Of a stretch of 64,000 nucleotides of DNA, positions 26,903 through 35,764 are shown piece by piece. The position numbers and the translations under genes are program-made. Under the pieces are notes generated by a model. The model made no database searches. It worked only from the letters and a program-made list of their open reading frames with translations, and was not told where the DNA came from. Source of the DNA: Jiella avicenniae (lineage in GTDB: Bacteria > Pseudomonadota > Alphaproteobacteria > Rhizobiales > Rhizobiaceae); the NCBI RefSeq assembly GCF_021390325.1, contig NZ_JAJUWU010000019.1:95752-159751 (forward strand). Reading direction: 5' to 3'. Numbering within the stretch: the first letter of the stretch is position 1; each line of letters opens with the position of its first letter.

Positions 26903-28082
26903 TCCCGTCCGCCTCGGCGTCGCCGGGCTCGGCCGGGCCTTCATGCTGATGGTGCCGACCTTCAAGACGGACGACCGGGTGAAGCTGGTCGCCGCCGCAG
27001 CGCCGCGCGCGGAGAGCCGCACCGCGTTCGAGGCGGAATTCGGTGGGAAGGGGCACGAGGGCGTCGAGGCGCTGGCGAACGACCCCGATGTCGAGGCCAT
27101 CTACATCGCGACGCCGCACCAGATGCATGTCGAGCACGTTCTGGCAGCGGCGAAGGGCGGCAAGCACGTCCTCGTCGACAAGCCGCTTTCGGTGACGATG
27201 GAGGACGCCGACCGGATGGTCGAGGCGGCGGAGGCCGCCGGCGTTCATCTGATCGTCGGTCCGAGCCACAGCTTCGACGCGCCGGTGGCGCTCGCCCGAC
27301 AGATGATCGAGAGCGGGGAGTTCGGCCAGGTCCGGATGGTCCAGGCGCTGAACTACACCGACTTTCTCTATCGCCCGCGCCGGCCCGAGGAACTGCGGAC
27401 CGAGGAGGGCGGCGGCGTCCTCTTCAGCCAGGGCGTCCATCAGATCGACATCGTGCGCCTTCTCTGCGGCGGCATGGCCGAGCGCGTGACTGCGATGACC
27501 GGGGCCTGGGACCCGGCGCGGCCGACGGAGGGCGCCTATTCGGCGCTCATCTCCTTCGCCTCCGGAGCCTTCGCGACCATGACCTATTCGGGCTACGCCC
27601 ATTTCGACAGCGACGTCTGGATGGGCGATATCGGCGAACTCGGCGCGCCGAAGGATCCCGCCGGCTACGGCAAGGCGCGCAAGGCGCTGGTCGGACTCGA
27701 TGCGGAAGCCGAAGCCAAGCTCAAGACGACGCGGACCTTCGGCCAGGGCAGCGCGCCGGCGCCGGCGACCCGTCACGAGCATTTCGGTCCGATCGTCGTC
27801 CTTTGCGACCGTGCCGATCTGAGATTGACGCCCGAGGGCGTCGAGGTCTTCGCCGATACCGAGCGGCATTTCGTCGAGGCCCCAGTGCCCGCCGTTCCGC
27901 GCAAGACCGTGGTCGACGCGCTGGTCGCGGCGGTTCGCGAGAACCGCCCGCCGGCCCAGACCGGCGCCTGGGGGCGGGCGAGCCTCGAAGTCTGCCACGC
28001 GATCCTGCGCTCGGCCGAAAGCGGCGAGTCGGTGCGGCTCGAGCGGCAATGTTCGACAACTGGAGAGGAGAAGCCGGCGTGA
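26892..28082 (+). CDS. Gfo/Idh/MocA family dehydrogenase, phthalate dihydrodiol dehydrogenase candidate
   Basis: An NAD(P)-dependent oxidoreductase with the N-terminal Rossmann motif (LGVAGLGRAF), the EKP-like motif HVLVDKPLSVTMEDADRM and a C-terminal Gfo/Idh/MocA fold (EEGGGVLFSQGVHQIDIVRLL). In Pseudomonas the 4,5-dihydro-4,5-dihydroxyphthalate dehydrogenase belongs to this family and sits between the dioxygenase and the decarboxylase, as here. The start is TTG 26892, overlapping the reductase stop by 11 bases; the next ATG would cut the Rossmann loop. The 3' end overlaps the next start (GTGA). Confidence 0.82.
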   Translation: MTSDPVRLGVAGLGRAFMLMVPTFKTDDRVKLVAAAAPRAESRTAFEAEFGGKGHEGVEALANDPDVEAIYIATPHQMHVEHVLAAAKGGKHVLVDKPLSVTMEDADRMVEAAEAAGVHLIVGPSHSFDAPVALARQMIESGEFGQVRMVQALNYTDFLYRPRRPEELRTEEGGGVLFSQGVHQIDIVRLLCGGMAERVTAMTGAWDPARPTEGAYSALISFASGAFATMTYSGYAHFDSDVWMGDIGELGAPKDPAGYGKARKALVGLDAEAEAKLKTTRTFGQGSAPAPATRHEHFGPIVVLCDRADLRLTPEGVEVFADTERHFVEAPVPAVPRKTVVDALVAAVRENRPPAQTGAWGRASLEVCHAILRSAESGESVRLERQCSTTGEEKPA

Positions 28083-29071
28083 CGGATCTGAAACTGTCGC
28101 TCGCAATGGGCAATTACGACCGGACGCGCGCGATCGTCGACGGGCGGGTGAAGATCGACGGCGTCGATCCGATCCCGATGCTTTTGTCGCCGGAGGAGAT
28201 GTTCTTCCGCGCTTTCCGGCATCAGGCTTTCGACATCTCCGAATTGTCGCTGTCCTCCTATTCGATCTCCGTCGCGCGCGGCGAACCGCACTATGTGGCG
28301 GTGCCCGTCTTCCTCAGCCGCGCCTTCCGGCACACTTCGGTCTACATCCGCACCGATCGCGGCATCGACCGGCCGGAAGATCTGAAGGGCAAGCGGATCG
28401 GCATCGCCGAATATCAGTTGTCGGCGAATGTCTGGGTGCGCGGCATTCTGGAGGAGGACTTCGGCGTCAAGCCGTCCGACGTCACCTGGGTGCGCGGCGG
28501 CATGGACACGCCGGGGCGGCCGGAAAAGATCAAGGTGACGCTGCCCGAGGACGTGACGGTCGAAGCCGCGCCCGAAGGCGCTACGCTGAACGGCATGCTG
28601 ATGGCGGGCGAGATCGACGGTTTCGTCGGCCCGCGCTGGCCGCGCTGCTTCGCCGAAGGCCATCCGAATGTGGGCCGGCTTTTTGCCGACAGCATCGGCG
28701 CGGCCTCGGAATACTATCAGCGCACGAAGATCTTCCCGATCATGCATGTGCTCGGCGTGCGCCGGTCCCTCGTCGAGCAGTACCCCTTTCTGCCTTCGGC
28801 GCTTCTCAAGGCCTTTTCTGAGGCCAAGGCCATCGCGCAGGACGCGCTGCAGGATACCTCCGCGACCAAGGTGACCATGCCGTTCGTCGAGGACACGCTC
28901 AACCGTGCGCAGGCCCTGATGGGCCGGGACCTCTGGACCTATGGCGTCGGGGCGAACGCCCATGTGCTCGACCGCTTCCTCGACTATCACGCCGCGCAGG
29001 GGCTTTCCCCGCGCCGGGTCGGGATCGAGGAGCTGTTCCACCCGTCCACCCTCGAAGCCTACAGCCTGTGA
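28079..29071 (+). CDS. 4,5-dihydroxyphthalate decarboxylase homologue
   Basis: A 330-residue protein of the family that includes Pht5, the 4,5-dihydroxyphthalate decarboxylase. The family shares a periplasmic-binding-protein fold but here lacks a signal peptide, consistent with a cytosolic enzyme. Characteristic stretches are LSLAMGNYDRTRAIVDGRV, DISELSLSSYSISVARGE and KRIGIAEYQLSANVWVRGIL. The start is GTG 28079, four bases overlapping the previous stop, with GGAGAGGAG upstream. The predicted product is protocatechuate. The exact aromatic substrate is inferred from the neighbouring Rieske system. Confidence 0.82.
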   Translation: MTDLKLSLAMGNYDRTRAIVDGRVKIDGVDPIPMLLSPEEMFFRAFRHQAFDISELSLSSYSISVARGEPHYVAVPVFLSRAFRHTSVYIRTDRGIDRPEDLKGKRIGIAEYQLSANVWVRGILEEDFGVKPSDVTWVRGGMDTPGRPEKIKVTLPEDVTVEAAPEGATLNGMLMAGEIDGFVGPRWPRCFAEGHPNVGRLFADSIGAASEYYQRTKIFPIMHVLGVRRSLVEQYPFLPSALLKAFSEAKAIAQDALQDTSATKVTMPFVEDTLNRAQALMGRDLWTYGVGANAHVLDRFLDYHAAQGLSPRRVGIEELFHPSTLEAYSL

Positions 29072-29081
29072 GGACACGGCC

Positions 29082-29528
29082 ATGAGCGATCTCGAACCCG
29101 GCGACGTCGTCGAAATCGGCACGGCGAGGGGCCGCGTCTACGCCCAGGTCACGCACGACCATCCGAGCTACCCGTCCGTGGTCCGCGTCCTCGAAGGCCA
29201 TTTCGACGCGCGGCCGGACGATCTGTCGGCGCTCGTATCGGGCGAAAGCCGCTTCACGGCGATGATCCCGCTCGAAAGCGCGCTGACGCGGCTCGGGCGA
29301 GAGTTCGAGAAGGTCGGGAGCTACGACGTCCCACCCGCGATCAGCCGCTTCCCCACCTTCCGCATGCCGATCCGCGATAAGGTGGGCCAGATCGTCTACT
29401 GGTGGCTGTGGGACGGGCAGGGGCTCAGCTATGAGACCGATCTCGACGACGCGCAAAGCAAACTGCCGCTTCGCGAGGTGATGACGGCGAAGCGGTTCGG
29501 TGAGTTGCTGGACGGCGAGGGCGGTTGA
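29082..29528 (+). CDS. Small protein of unknown function, 148 aa, Imm26-like?
   Basis: I do not recognise this with certainty. The start EPGDVVEIGTARGRVYAQVTHDH and the later VYWWLWDGQGLSYETDL recall the beta-barrel Imm26/HocA-like family, often seen as stand-alone proteins beside catabolic genes. No signal or membrane segment is present. It begins 10 bases after the decarboxylase stop, so it belongs to the same operon. A role as a binding or accessory protein is possible; nothing shows an enzyme motif. Confidence 0.6.
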   Translation: MSDLEPGDVVEIGTARGRVYAQVTHDHPSYPSVVRVLEGHFDARPDDLSALVSGESRFTAMIPLESALTRLGREFEKVGSYDVPPAISRFPTFRMPIRDKVGQIVYWWLWDGQGLSYETDLDDAQSKLPLREVMTAKRFGELLDGEGG

Positions 29529-29590
29529 GCGGGTGAAGCGCGAGGGGCCATCGAGCGCTCGAAGCCGGGCCCAGGCTGGCGGTTGGCCTG

Positions 29591-29709
29591 ATCTCCCCCA
29601 TTGCGGGGGAGATGCCGGCAGGCAGAGGGGGGTATCCATACGCCGAACCTTCGAACGATGGCGCCGGCCCCCCTCTGGATTTCCACCCATCTCCCCCGCA
29701 AGGGGGGAT
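29591..29709. repeat. Nested palindromic intergenic element (RIME-like)
   Basis: Three stems lie in 120 bases: ATCTCCCCC/GGGGGAGAT (29591-29613), CAGAGGGGGG (29633-29642) pairing with CCCCCCTCTG (29668-29677), and ATCTCCCCC with GGGGGGAT (29689-29709). Mosaics of this kind, with ATCTCCCCC arms, are common between rhizobial genes. The element divides the decarboxylase operon from the aldehyde dehydrogenase gene, which then has its own GGGGAGGAGG ribosome site. Confidence 0.7.
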
Positions 29710-29791
29710 AGAAGCGTCGATGTCGGCGCTTGATCGCGATCGATTGCGCCGCCGATTGCAATGCGCCTGATTTCGGGGAGGAGGACCGGAG

Positions 29792-31273
29792 ATGTCCAAT
29801 AACGAAGTGCCAGAGCTGGAAACGGTCCTGCCGAGCCATCGCGACCTCTATTACGCCGGCGGCTGGCATGCGCCGGCGGGCGGCACATACGAGGATACCG
29901 GCAATCCCGGAACCGGTGAGACGCTCGGCGCCGTGGCGTCCGCCGGATCGGCGGATGTCGATGCCGCCATCGCGGCCGCGCGAACGGGCTTTCGCGAATG
30001 GCGCGACGTCCTTCCGCTCGAACGGGCGCGCATCCTGAAGGAGATCGCCGCGCTTCTGAGGAAGCATGGCGACGAACTCGCCCTCATCGACGCCGCCAAT
30101 TGCGGCAACCCCTACGGCGAGATGCGCGGCGACGCGGTGATCGCGGCCGCGCAGATGGACTTCTTCGCCGGTCTCGTCACCGAGATGAAGGGCGACACGA
30201 TCCCCATGGGCCCGGACCGGCTGAACATGACGGTCCGCGAGCCGCTCGGCGTCGTCGCCCGCATCCTCGCCTTCAACCACCCCTTCATGTTCTGCGGCGG
30301 CAAGATGGCGGCGCCGCTCGCAGCCGGCAACGCGGTGATCGTCAAGCCGCCGCTGCAGGCGCCGCTCTCGGCCCTGAGGCTGGCCGAACTCGTCGACGGG
30401 CTTCTGCCTGCCGGCGTCTTCAGCGTGCTCCCCGGCGGCACGGAGGCCGGCGCAGCGCTCGCCTCCCATCCGGGCGTCGCCAAGGTGACGCTGATCGGCT
30501 CCGTCGGCGCGGGACGCGCTGTGATGCGCGCCGCCTCCGACACGCTGAAGCCGGTGCTGCTGGAGCTTGGCGGCAAGAACGCCCTCATCGCCTATCCCGA
30601 CAGCGACCCGGACAAGATTGCCAACGCCGTCGTCGCGGGCATGAATTTCGGCTGGTGCGGCCAGTCCTGCGGCTCGACCAGCCGCGCCTTCCTGCACGAG
30701 GACATCCACGACGCCGTCGTCGAGAAGCTTGCAAAGAGCGTTTCGCGTTACGTGCCCGGCAACCCGCTGGATCCGGCGACGAGCATGGGGGCGCTGGTCA
30801 GCCGCGCGCATTTCGACCGGGTGATGGGCTATATCGAAAAGGGCAAGGCTGAAGGCGCGCGCGTCGTCGCCGGCGGCCATGCGGTGACCGAAGGTCGGCT
30901 TGCCGAGGGCTGCTTCGTCGCCCCGACGATCTTCGCCGACGTGACGCCGGAGATGACGATTGCCCGCGAGGAGATCTTCGGCCCCGTCCTCGCCGTCCGC
31001 CGCTGGTCGGACGAGGCCGCGATGCTCGACGAGGTGAACGGCCTCGATGTCGGTCTCACCTGCGCGATCTGGAGCCGCGATCTCGCGACTGCTCACCGGG
31101 CGGCGTCCCGCGTCGAGGCCGGGTTCGTCTGGATCAACGAGGTCGGACGCCACTTCCTCGGCGCGCCATTCGGCGGGGTCAAGCAGTCCGGCATCGGCCG
31201 CGAGGAGGGCATCGGCGAGCTGATGTCCTTCACCCACGAGAAGAACATCCACGTCCATCTAGCCGGGCAATGA
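29792..31273 (+). CDS. NAD(P)-dependent aldehyde dehydrogenase, module A
   Basis: An aldehyde dehydrogenase superfamily enzyme of 493 aa. It has the fold motif ARILAFNHPFMFCGGKMAAPLAAGNAV, the catalytic-base region LLELGGKNALIAYP and the nucleophile Cys293 in GQSCGSTSR, ending PFGGVKQSGIGREEG. It precedes a benzoylformate-decarboxylase-like enzyme; the pair would turn a 2-oxo acid into an aldehyde and then a carboxylic acid. A close relative with the same partner occurs at 42180-43634. The substrate is inferred (an aromatic aldehyde). A GGGGAGGAGG site lies upstream of ATG 29792. Confidence 0.88.
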   Translation: MSNNEVPELETVLPSHRDLYYAGGWHAPAGGTYEDTGNPGTGETLGAVASAGSADVDAAIAAARTGFREWRDVLPLERARILKEIAALLRKHGDELALIDAANCGNPYGEMRGDAVIAAAQMDFFAGLVTEMKGDTIPMGPDRLNMTVREPLGVVARILAFNHPFMFCGGKMAAPLAAGNAVIVKPPLQAPLSALRLAELVDGLLPAGVFSVLPGGTEAGAALASHPGVAKVTLIGSVGAGRAVMRAASDTLKPVLLELGGKNALIAYPDSDPDKIANAVVAGMNFGWCGQSCGSTSRAFLHEDIHDAVVEKLAKSVSRYVPGNPLDPATSMGALVSRAHFDRVMGYIEKGKAEGARVVAGGHAVTEGRLAEGCFVAPTIFADVTPEMTIAREEIFGPVLAVRRWSDEAAMLDEVNGLDVGLTCAIWSRDLATAHRAASRVEAGFVWINEVGRHFLGAPFGGVKQSGIGREEGIGELMSFTHEKNIHVHLAGQ

Positions 31274-31295
31274 CCTATCCGAAAAGGAAGCTTTG

Positions 31296-33059
31296 ATGGC
31301 CGACGAGATCGATCGTCCGATCGCCTGCGAGGTCGCGCAGTTCTACGGCAGCGATGCGATCGCCGAGATGATGCGGCGGCTCGACATTCCATACGTCGCG
31401 CTCAATCCGGGATCGAGCTTTCGCGGCCTCCACGACAGCCTCGTCAATCATCTCGGCAACCGCTCGCCGCAGATGCTGCTGTGTCTGCACGAAGAGCACG
31501 CCGTCGCCATCGCCCATGGCTATGCCAAGGTCACCGAGCGCCCGCTCGGCGTGATTCTGCATGCCAATGTCGGGCTGATGCATGCGGCGATGGCGCTGTA
31601 CAATGCCTGGTGCGACCGGGTGCCGATGCTGGTCTTCGGCGCGACGGGGCCTGTCGACGCCGCCAAGCGCCGGCCCTGGATCGACTGGCTCCACACCTCG
31701 CGCGATCAGGCGTCGATCGTGCGCCCCTACGTGAAATGGGACGATCAGCCGGCCTCGCTCGCCGCCTCTCTGCAGTCGATGATGCGGGCAAGGCTGCTCA
31801 CCTCGACCGCCCCGATGGCGCCGACCTATGTCTGTTTCGACGTCTCGGTTCAGGAGCAGTCGCTCGACGAAATGCCGGCCTTCCCGGACCCCGATCGCAA
31901 TGCCCTACCGCAATTCGCACGGCCGGGCGAAGCAGAGGCTTCGCAGGTTCTGACGTTCGTCGAGGCGGCCGAGGCGCCGGTCTTCCTCATGGGTCGGGTC
32001 AGTCGCGATCGGGCGGCCTGGGACCGCAGGGTGGCGCTCGCCGAGCATTTCGGCGCGAAGGTCGTCACCGACATCAAGCAGGCCGCCGCCTTCCCGACGC
32101 GCCATCCGCTGCATGCCGGCGCGCCGTCCTTCTTCCTGTCCGATGCCTCGGTGAAGACCCTTGCCGGGGCCGATCTCGTCGTCTGCTTCGACTGGGTCGA
32201 TCCGGCTGGAGCGCTGTCTCAGGCCGGCATCGACCGCGATCGGACGAAGGTCGTGAACGTGACGCTCGGACCCCTTCTGCAGAACGGCTGGTCGCTCGAC
32301 CATGGAAGCCTCTTGCAGGCGGACCTGTCTCTGCTCTGCGCTCCGGACGCCCTCATCGCGGCGCTCTGCGATCTCGCGGGGATCGGGGAAGGCAAGGCGT
32401 CGGACTGGGCCGTGAGGCTCGAGCCGGAGAGGCGGCAAGCCGCCAAAGGCCCGACCATCACGGTCAATGCGCTCGCCGACGAACTCGCGCGGCAGCTCGA
32501 CGGCGTCGAGCGGACCCATATCCGCTTCACCCTCGGCTGGGACGGCGGTCGCTGCGATTTCCGGGTTCCGCTGGACTATCTCGGCTATGACGGCGGAGCC
32601 GGCATCGGCTCTGGGCCGGGCATGGCGGTCGGGGCGGCGCTGGCTTTACGCGACACCGGGCGGCTGCCGGTGGCCGTTCTCGGCGACGGCGACTTCCTGA
32701 TGGGCGCGACCGCGCTCTGGACGGCGGCCCATCACAAGCTGCCGCTCCTGATCGTGGTCGCCAACAACCGCTCCTATTTCAACGACGAGGTCCACCAGGA
32801 ACACGTCGCCCGCCACCGCAACCGGCCCGTCGAGAACAAGCATGTCGGCCAGGCGATCGAGGAGCCCGACATCGACATCGCCGCCATCGCCCGCGCCCAG
32901 GGGGCGACTGGCTACGGCCCCGTCGAGCAGCCGGGCGAGCTTGCGGGTGTTCTCGCGCAAGCCATTCAGGATACCCGCGCCGGCCACACTGTCGTCGTCG
33001 ATGTCAGAGTGAAGCGCGGCTACAGCGAGGACATGGCCGAGGGCATGACGCAGGAGTGA
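31296..33059 (+). CDS. ThDP-dependent decarboxylase, benzoylformate decarboxylase-like, module A
   Basis: A 587-residue member of the acetolactate synthase / benzoylformate decarboxylase superfamily. The cofactor-activating Glu is E66 in LCLHEEHAVAIAHGYAK, and the ThDP/Mg motif is GDGDFLMG ending in VVANNRSYFNDE. Like benzoylformate decarboxylase it has a Ser in LNPGSSFRG (S40) and a His 23 residues after the Glu (H89 in LHAN); the second active-site His of that enzyme is not evident. ATG 31296 has AGGAAG upstream; the previous stop is 22 bases away. The enzyme probably decarboxylates an aryl-glyoxylate, with the aldehyde passed to the adjacent dehydrogenase. Confidence 0.8.
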   Translation: MADEIDRPIACEVAQFYGSDAIAEMMRRLDIPYVALNPGSSFRGLHDSLVNHLGNRSPQMLLCLHEEHAVAIAHGYAKVTERPLGVILHANVGLMHAAMALYNAWCDRVPMLVFGATGPVDAAKRRPWIDWLHTSRDQASIVRPYVKWDDQPASLAASLQSMMRARLLTSTAPMAPTYVCFDVSVQEQSLDEMPAFPDPDRNALPQFARPGEAEASQVLTFVEAAEAPVFLMGRVSRDRAAWDRRVALAEHFGAKVVTDIKQAAAFPTRHPLHAGAPSFFLSDASVKTLAGADLVVCFDWVDPAGALSQAGIDRDRTKVVNVTLGPLLQNGWSLDHGSLLQADLSLLCAPDALIAALCDLAGIGEGKASDWAVRLEPERRQAAKGPTITVNALADELARQLDGVERTHIRFTLGWDGGRCDFRVPLDYLGYDGGAGIGSGPGMAVGAALALRDTGRLPVAVLGDGDFLMGATALWTAAHHKLPLLIVVANNRSYFNDEVHQEHVARHRNRPVENKHVGQAIEEPDIDIAAIARAQGATGYGPVEQPGELAGVLAQAIQDTRAGHTVVVDVRVKRGYSEDMAEGMTQE

Positions 33060-33120
33060 GGGCCTGTCGCGCTCTCGATATTTTGGTCAAATCCGTCGAC
33101 GGCCAAGAGCCTCCACGAGC

Positions 33121-33303
33121 CCTCATCTTGAGGTGCTCCGTCGCTCGGAGAGCGGATGAGCCTCGAAGGGCGAGGGGCGCGCCCCGACGCTGCCGCCAAC
33201 ACCCAGCCGCCTTGCCGGCATGATGATTTATCGGGATGCGTTCAACGTTCCAGCGACCTCCTCACCCTTCAAGGCAGACTGCGGCGGCACCTCAGGATGA
33301 GGG
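33121..33303. repeat. Pair of inverted palindromic intergenic repeats
   Basis: The stretch from CCTCATCTTGAGGTGCTCC at 33121 to GAAGGGCGAGG near 33174, and the stretch from CCTCACCCTTCAAGG near 33260 to CACCTCAGGATGAGG at 33302, are two diverged, oppositely oriented copies of the same short palindromic repeat. They fill most of the 358-base gap between the ThDP enzyme and the convergent small membrane-protein gene. I see no other feature in the gap. Confidence 0.6.
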
Positions 33304-33417
33304 GACTGATAGCACAGTCGGGGGGTGAGGGAGACGGAGTGCGTCGTGTACGCGTAGTCCCGAAAAGCAGAAGTCCCGCCAAACTCCGATGCAATGCCGC
33401 CCGTTCTCCTCGACGGC

Positions 33418-33657
33418 CTATTTGCGCAGCCACCAGCCGAGCTTGCGGTTCAGGAACGGTGCGAGGAAGCCAGTGGAAAGGCCGGTCAGGAGAAGCGCGA
33501 CGATGAACAGCGAGACCGGGGTCGGAAGGCCTTCGATGACAGGCCGCATGCCGTAGATCAGCGCGACGAGCGCCGGATAGACAGCCAGCATGCTCACCAC
33601 CCATCGTTTCCAGAATGGCGGCACTCCGGTCGCATTCCGTGCTTCGTGCTTCGACAC
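33418..33657 (-). CDS. Small membrane protein with two helices, 79 aa
   Basis: Two hydrophobic helices, WVVSMLAVYPALVALIYGM and PVSLFIVALLLTGLSTGFLA, with a basic N-terminus and a WWLRK end. The sequence resembles the two-helix C-terminal part found on some antibiotic-biosynthesis-monooxygenase-domain proteins, standing alone here. The start chosen is GTG 33657 because GGAGAG lies 5 bases upstream; ATG 33672 is an alternative. It follows the TRAP permease on the minus strand after about 200 bases and may be cotranscribed. Function unknown. Confidence 0.6.
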   Translation of the reverse strand: MSKHEARNATGVPPFWKRWVVSMLAVYPALVALIYGMRPVIEGLPTPVSLFIVALLLTGLSTGFLAPFLNRKLGWWLRK

Positions 33658-33853
33658 GATCACTCTCCGCATGTCATCGGTTGGCTGGTTTTGGCACCGG
33701 ATCGGCCCGAACGGGCAATCGGTTTCGACGTCCGGGCGTCGACGAGGAGACGAGAAAACCGGGCGGCACGATCATGCCGCCCGGTCGATGGAGACGGGGC
33801 TGCCTTCGGCGGCGGAGCAAATGCCCGCGGCCTCGGGTCGGCCCCCGCGGCGA

Positions 33854-35764
33854 TCAGCTCTGGCCCGCCGGCCTTTGCGCTTCGAGCATTCGCGACTGGA
33901 GGACGTGCCGCGCGAGCAGGGCAGCGATCCCAACAATCCCGACGATCGAGACCAGCGTCCAGGGCGCGATCGCGAGAACCGCGAGGGCCGCGAGCAACGG
34001 CCGCTCCACCTGCCGCACGTTCGGCATGCCGAAACCTTCGACCGAAAGGGCGACGGCTATCGTTCCTAGCGTGCCGCCGATGATCGCGACGACGTTGGTC
34101 AGCGGATCGGAAAGCAGAAGCAGGCCCGGGTTCCAGATGAAGGCGAAGGGAAGCAGGAAGCCGATGATCGCGAGCTTGACCGCCGTGAAGGCGATCTTGA
34201 ACGGATCCTCGTCCGCGATCGCCGCCGCAGCGAGCGCCGCCACCGCGATCGGCGGGGTGAGTGCCGAAAGAACCGCATAGTAAAGCAGGAACATGTGGCT
34301 CTCGAGAACCGGATAGCCGAGCTTGGCGAGTGCCGGCCCGACCAGCACCGCCGCGAGGATGTAGGCGCTCGGCGTCGGCATTCCGAGGCCGAGGATGATG
34401 GTGACGACCGCCGCGATGACGAGCGTCAGGATCGGCTCGGAATTGCTGATCACGAGAATGACGTTCGCGGCCTTCATGCCGAGCCCGGTCATCGACAGGC
34501 CGCCGATGACGAGGCCCGCGGCGGCGCAGGCGCCCGCGACGGGCAGGATGCGCAGCGTCGTCTCGCCGAGACCCTCGACGATCTGCCAGGGCGACAGGCG
34601 CGTCGCCCGAAGCAGCATCGCCGCAAGGACCGCGGTCAGGACGCCGATGCCGGCGGTGAAGGTCGGCGAATAGCCCGACATCAGCGCCACGACGATGCCG
34701 ACGATCGGAATGAGGAACACCCAGCCGACCCGGAAGGTCTCTTTCAGGCTCGGAATCTCGCCGTCGGAGGGGCGCAGATCGAGCCTCACGGCGCGCAGAT
34801 GGACCTGGCTGAAGACGCCGAGATAGTACAGAAGCGCCGGAACGAGGGCGGCGATGACCACCTGGTTATAAGCGACGCCGGTATACTCGGCCAGGATGAA
34901 GGCAGCCGAGCCCATGATCGGCGGCATGGCGCTGCCGCCCGTCGAGGCCGCGACCTCGACGGCGCCCGCAAAGCGCGGCGAATAGCCGAGGCGCTTCATG
35001 ACGGGAATGGTGATCGAGCCCGTCGCCACCACGTCCGAGGTCGGGCTTCCCGACATCGTGCCGTAGAGGCCGGAGGAGATGACCGCGATCTTGGCCGGTC
35101 CGCCGCGCGAACGCCCGGTGAGGAGCGCCGCGACGTTGAAGAAGAACTCGCCGCCGCCGGACTTCGACAGGAAGGTTCCGAACATCACGAACAGGAAGAC
35201 GTAGCTCGCGACGACCTGGATTGGAACGCCGAAGACGCCGTCGGTGGTGAAGACGAGAATGTCGAGGAGATAGCTGTATTCGCTGATCCCGTGGCCGAAA
35301 GGCGGCGGCAGGAGATAGCCGAACAGGTTGTAGATCAGGAACAGGACGACGACGCCGGTGAGGCCGAGGCCCGTCGTGCGCCGCGTCGCCTCGAGCGTCA
35401 GGAAAAGCAGCATCGATCCGAAGAACAACTCGGCCGGGGTGAACGGATCGAGAAGGCTGATGCGATCGGCGATGGCGCCGGCATTCAGGAAGAAATAGAG
35501 CCCGCAGGCGACGCTGGCGAGCGACAGCGCCCAGTCGTAGATCGGCACGTGGTTCGGTGCCCTGGGCGTCGCGCCGATCGCCACGAACATGATCGCGTAG
35601 ATGCCCGACACGAACAGGATGCCGAGAACCAGCGGATCGGAGATGGTGAAGAGGTTCGCGTAGACGACCCAGACGGAGAATGCCGCGGCCGCGACCGTGA
35701 GGACGCGCATGGCGGGGGCCGCAAGCTTGCGCTTGCGACCCGTTGCGACGAGAGCTCCGATCAC
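33854..35764 (-). CDS. TRAP transporter fused permease (DctQM), TAXI type, module A
   Basis: A polytopic permease of about 636 residues that fuses the small 4-helix and large 12-helix TRAP subunits, as is usual for TAXI systems. Typical signatures are GGPAKIAVISSGLYGTMSGSPTSDVVATGSITIPVMKR and FAGAVEVAASTGGSAMPPIMGSAAFILAEY. The start is a GTG overlapping the TAXI-protein stop (GTGA at 35764-35761), so translation is coupled. It takes up its substrate with a sodium or proton gradient. The cluster suggests an aromatic or 2-oxo carboxylate. Confidence 0.92.
   Translation of the reverse strand: MIGALVATGRKRKLAAPAMRVLTVAAAAFSVWVVYANLFTISDPLVLGILFVSGIYAIMFVAIGATPRAPNHVPIYDWALSLASVACGLYFFLNAGAIADRISLLDPFTPAELFFGSMLLFLTLEATRRTTGLGLTGVVVLFLIYNLFGYLLPPPFGHGISEYSYLLDILVFTTDGVFGVPIQVVASYVFLFVMFGTFLSKSGGGEFFFNVAALLTGRSRGGPAKIAVISSGLYGTMSGSPTSDVVATGSITIPVMKRLGYSPRFAGAVEVAASTGGSAMPPIMGSAAFILAEYTGVAYNQVVIAALVPALLYYLGVFSQVHLRAVRLDLRPSDGEIPSLKETFRVGWVFLIPIVGIVVALMSGYSPTFTAGIGVLTAVLAAMLLRATRLSPWQIVEGLGETTLRILPVAGACAAAGLVIGGLSMTGLGMKAANVILVISNSEPILTLVIAAVVTIILGLGMPTPSAYILAAVLVGPALAKLGYPVLESHMFLLYYAVLSALTPPIAVAALAAAAIADEDPFKIAFTAVKLAIIGFLLPFAFIWNPGLLLLSDPLTNVVAIIGGTLGTIAVALSVEGFGMPNVRQVERPLLAALAVLAIAPWTLVSIVGIVGIAALLARHVLQSRMLEAQRPAGQS

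Noticed and set aside
28079..29071. ABC transporter substrate-binding protein
   Set aside because: The fold is similar, but there is no signal peptide and no permease or ATPase gene beside it. The operon matches the decarboxylase.
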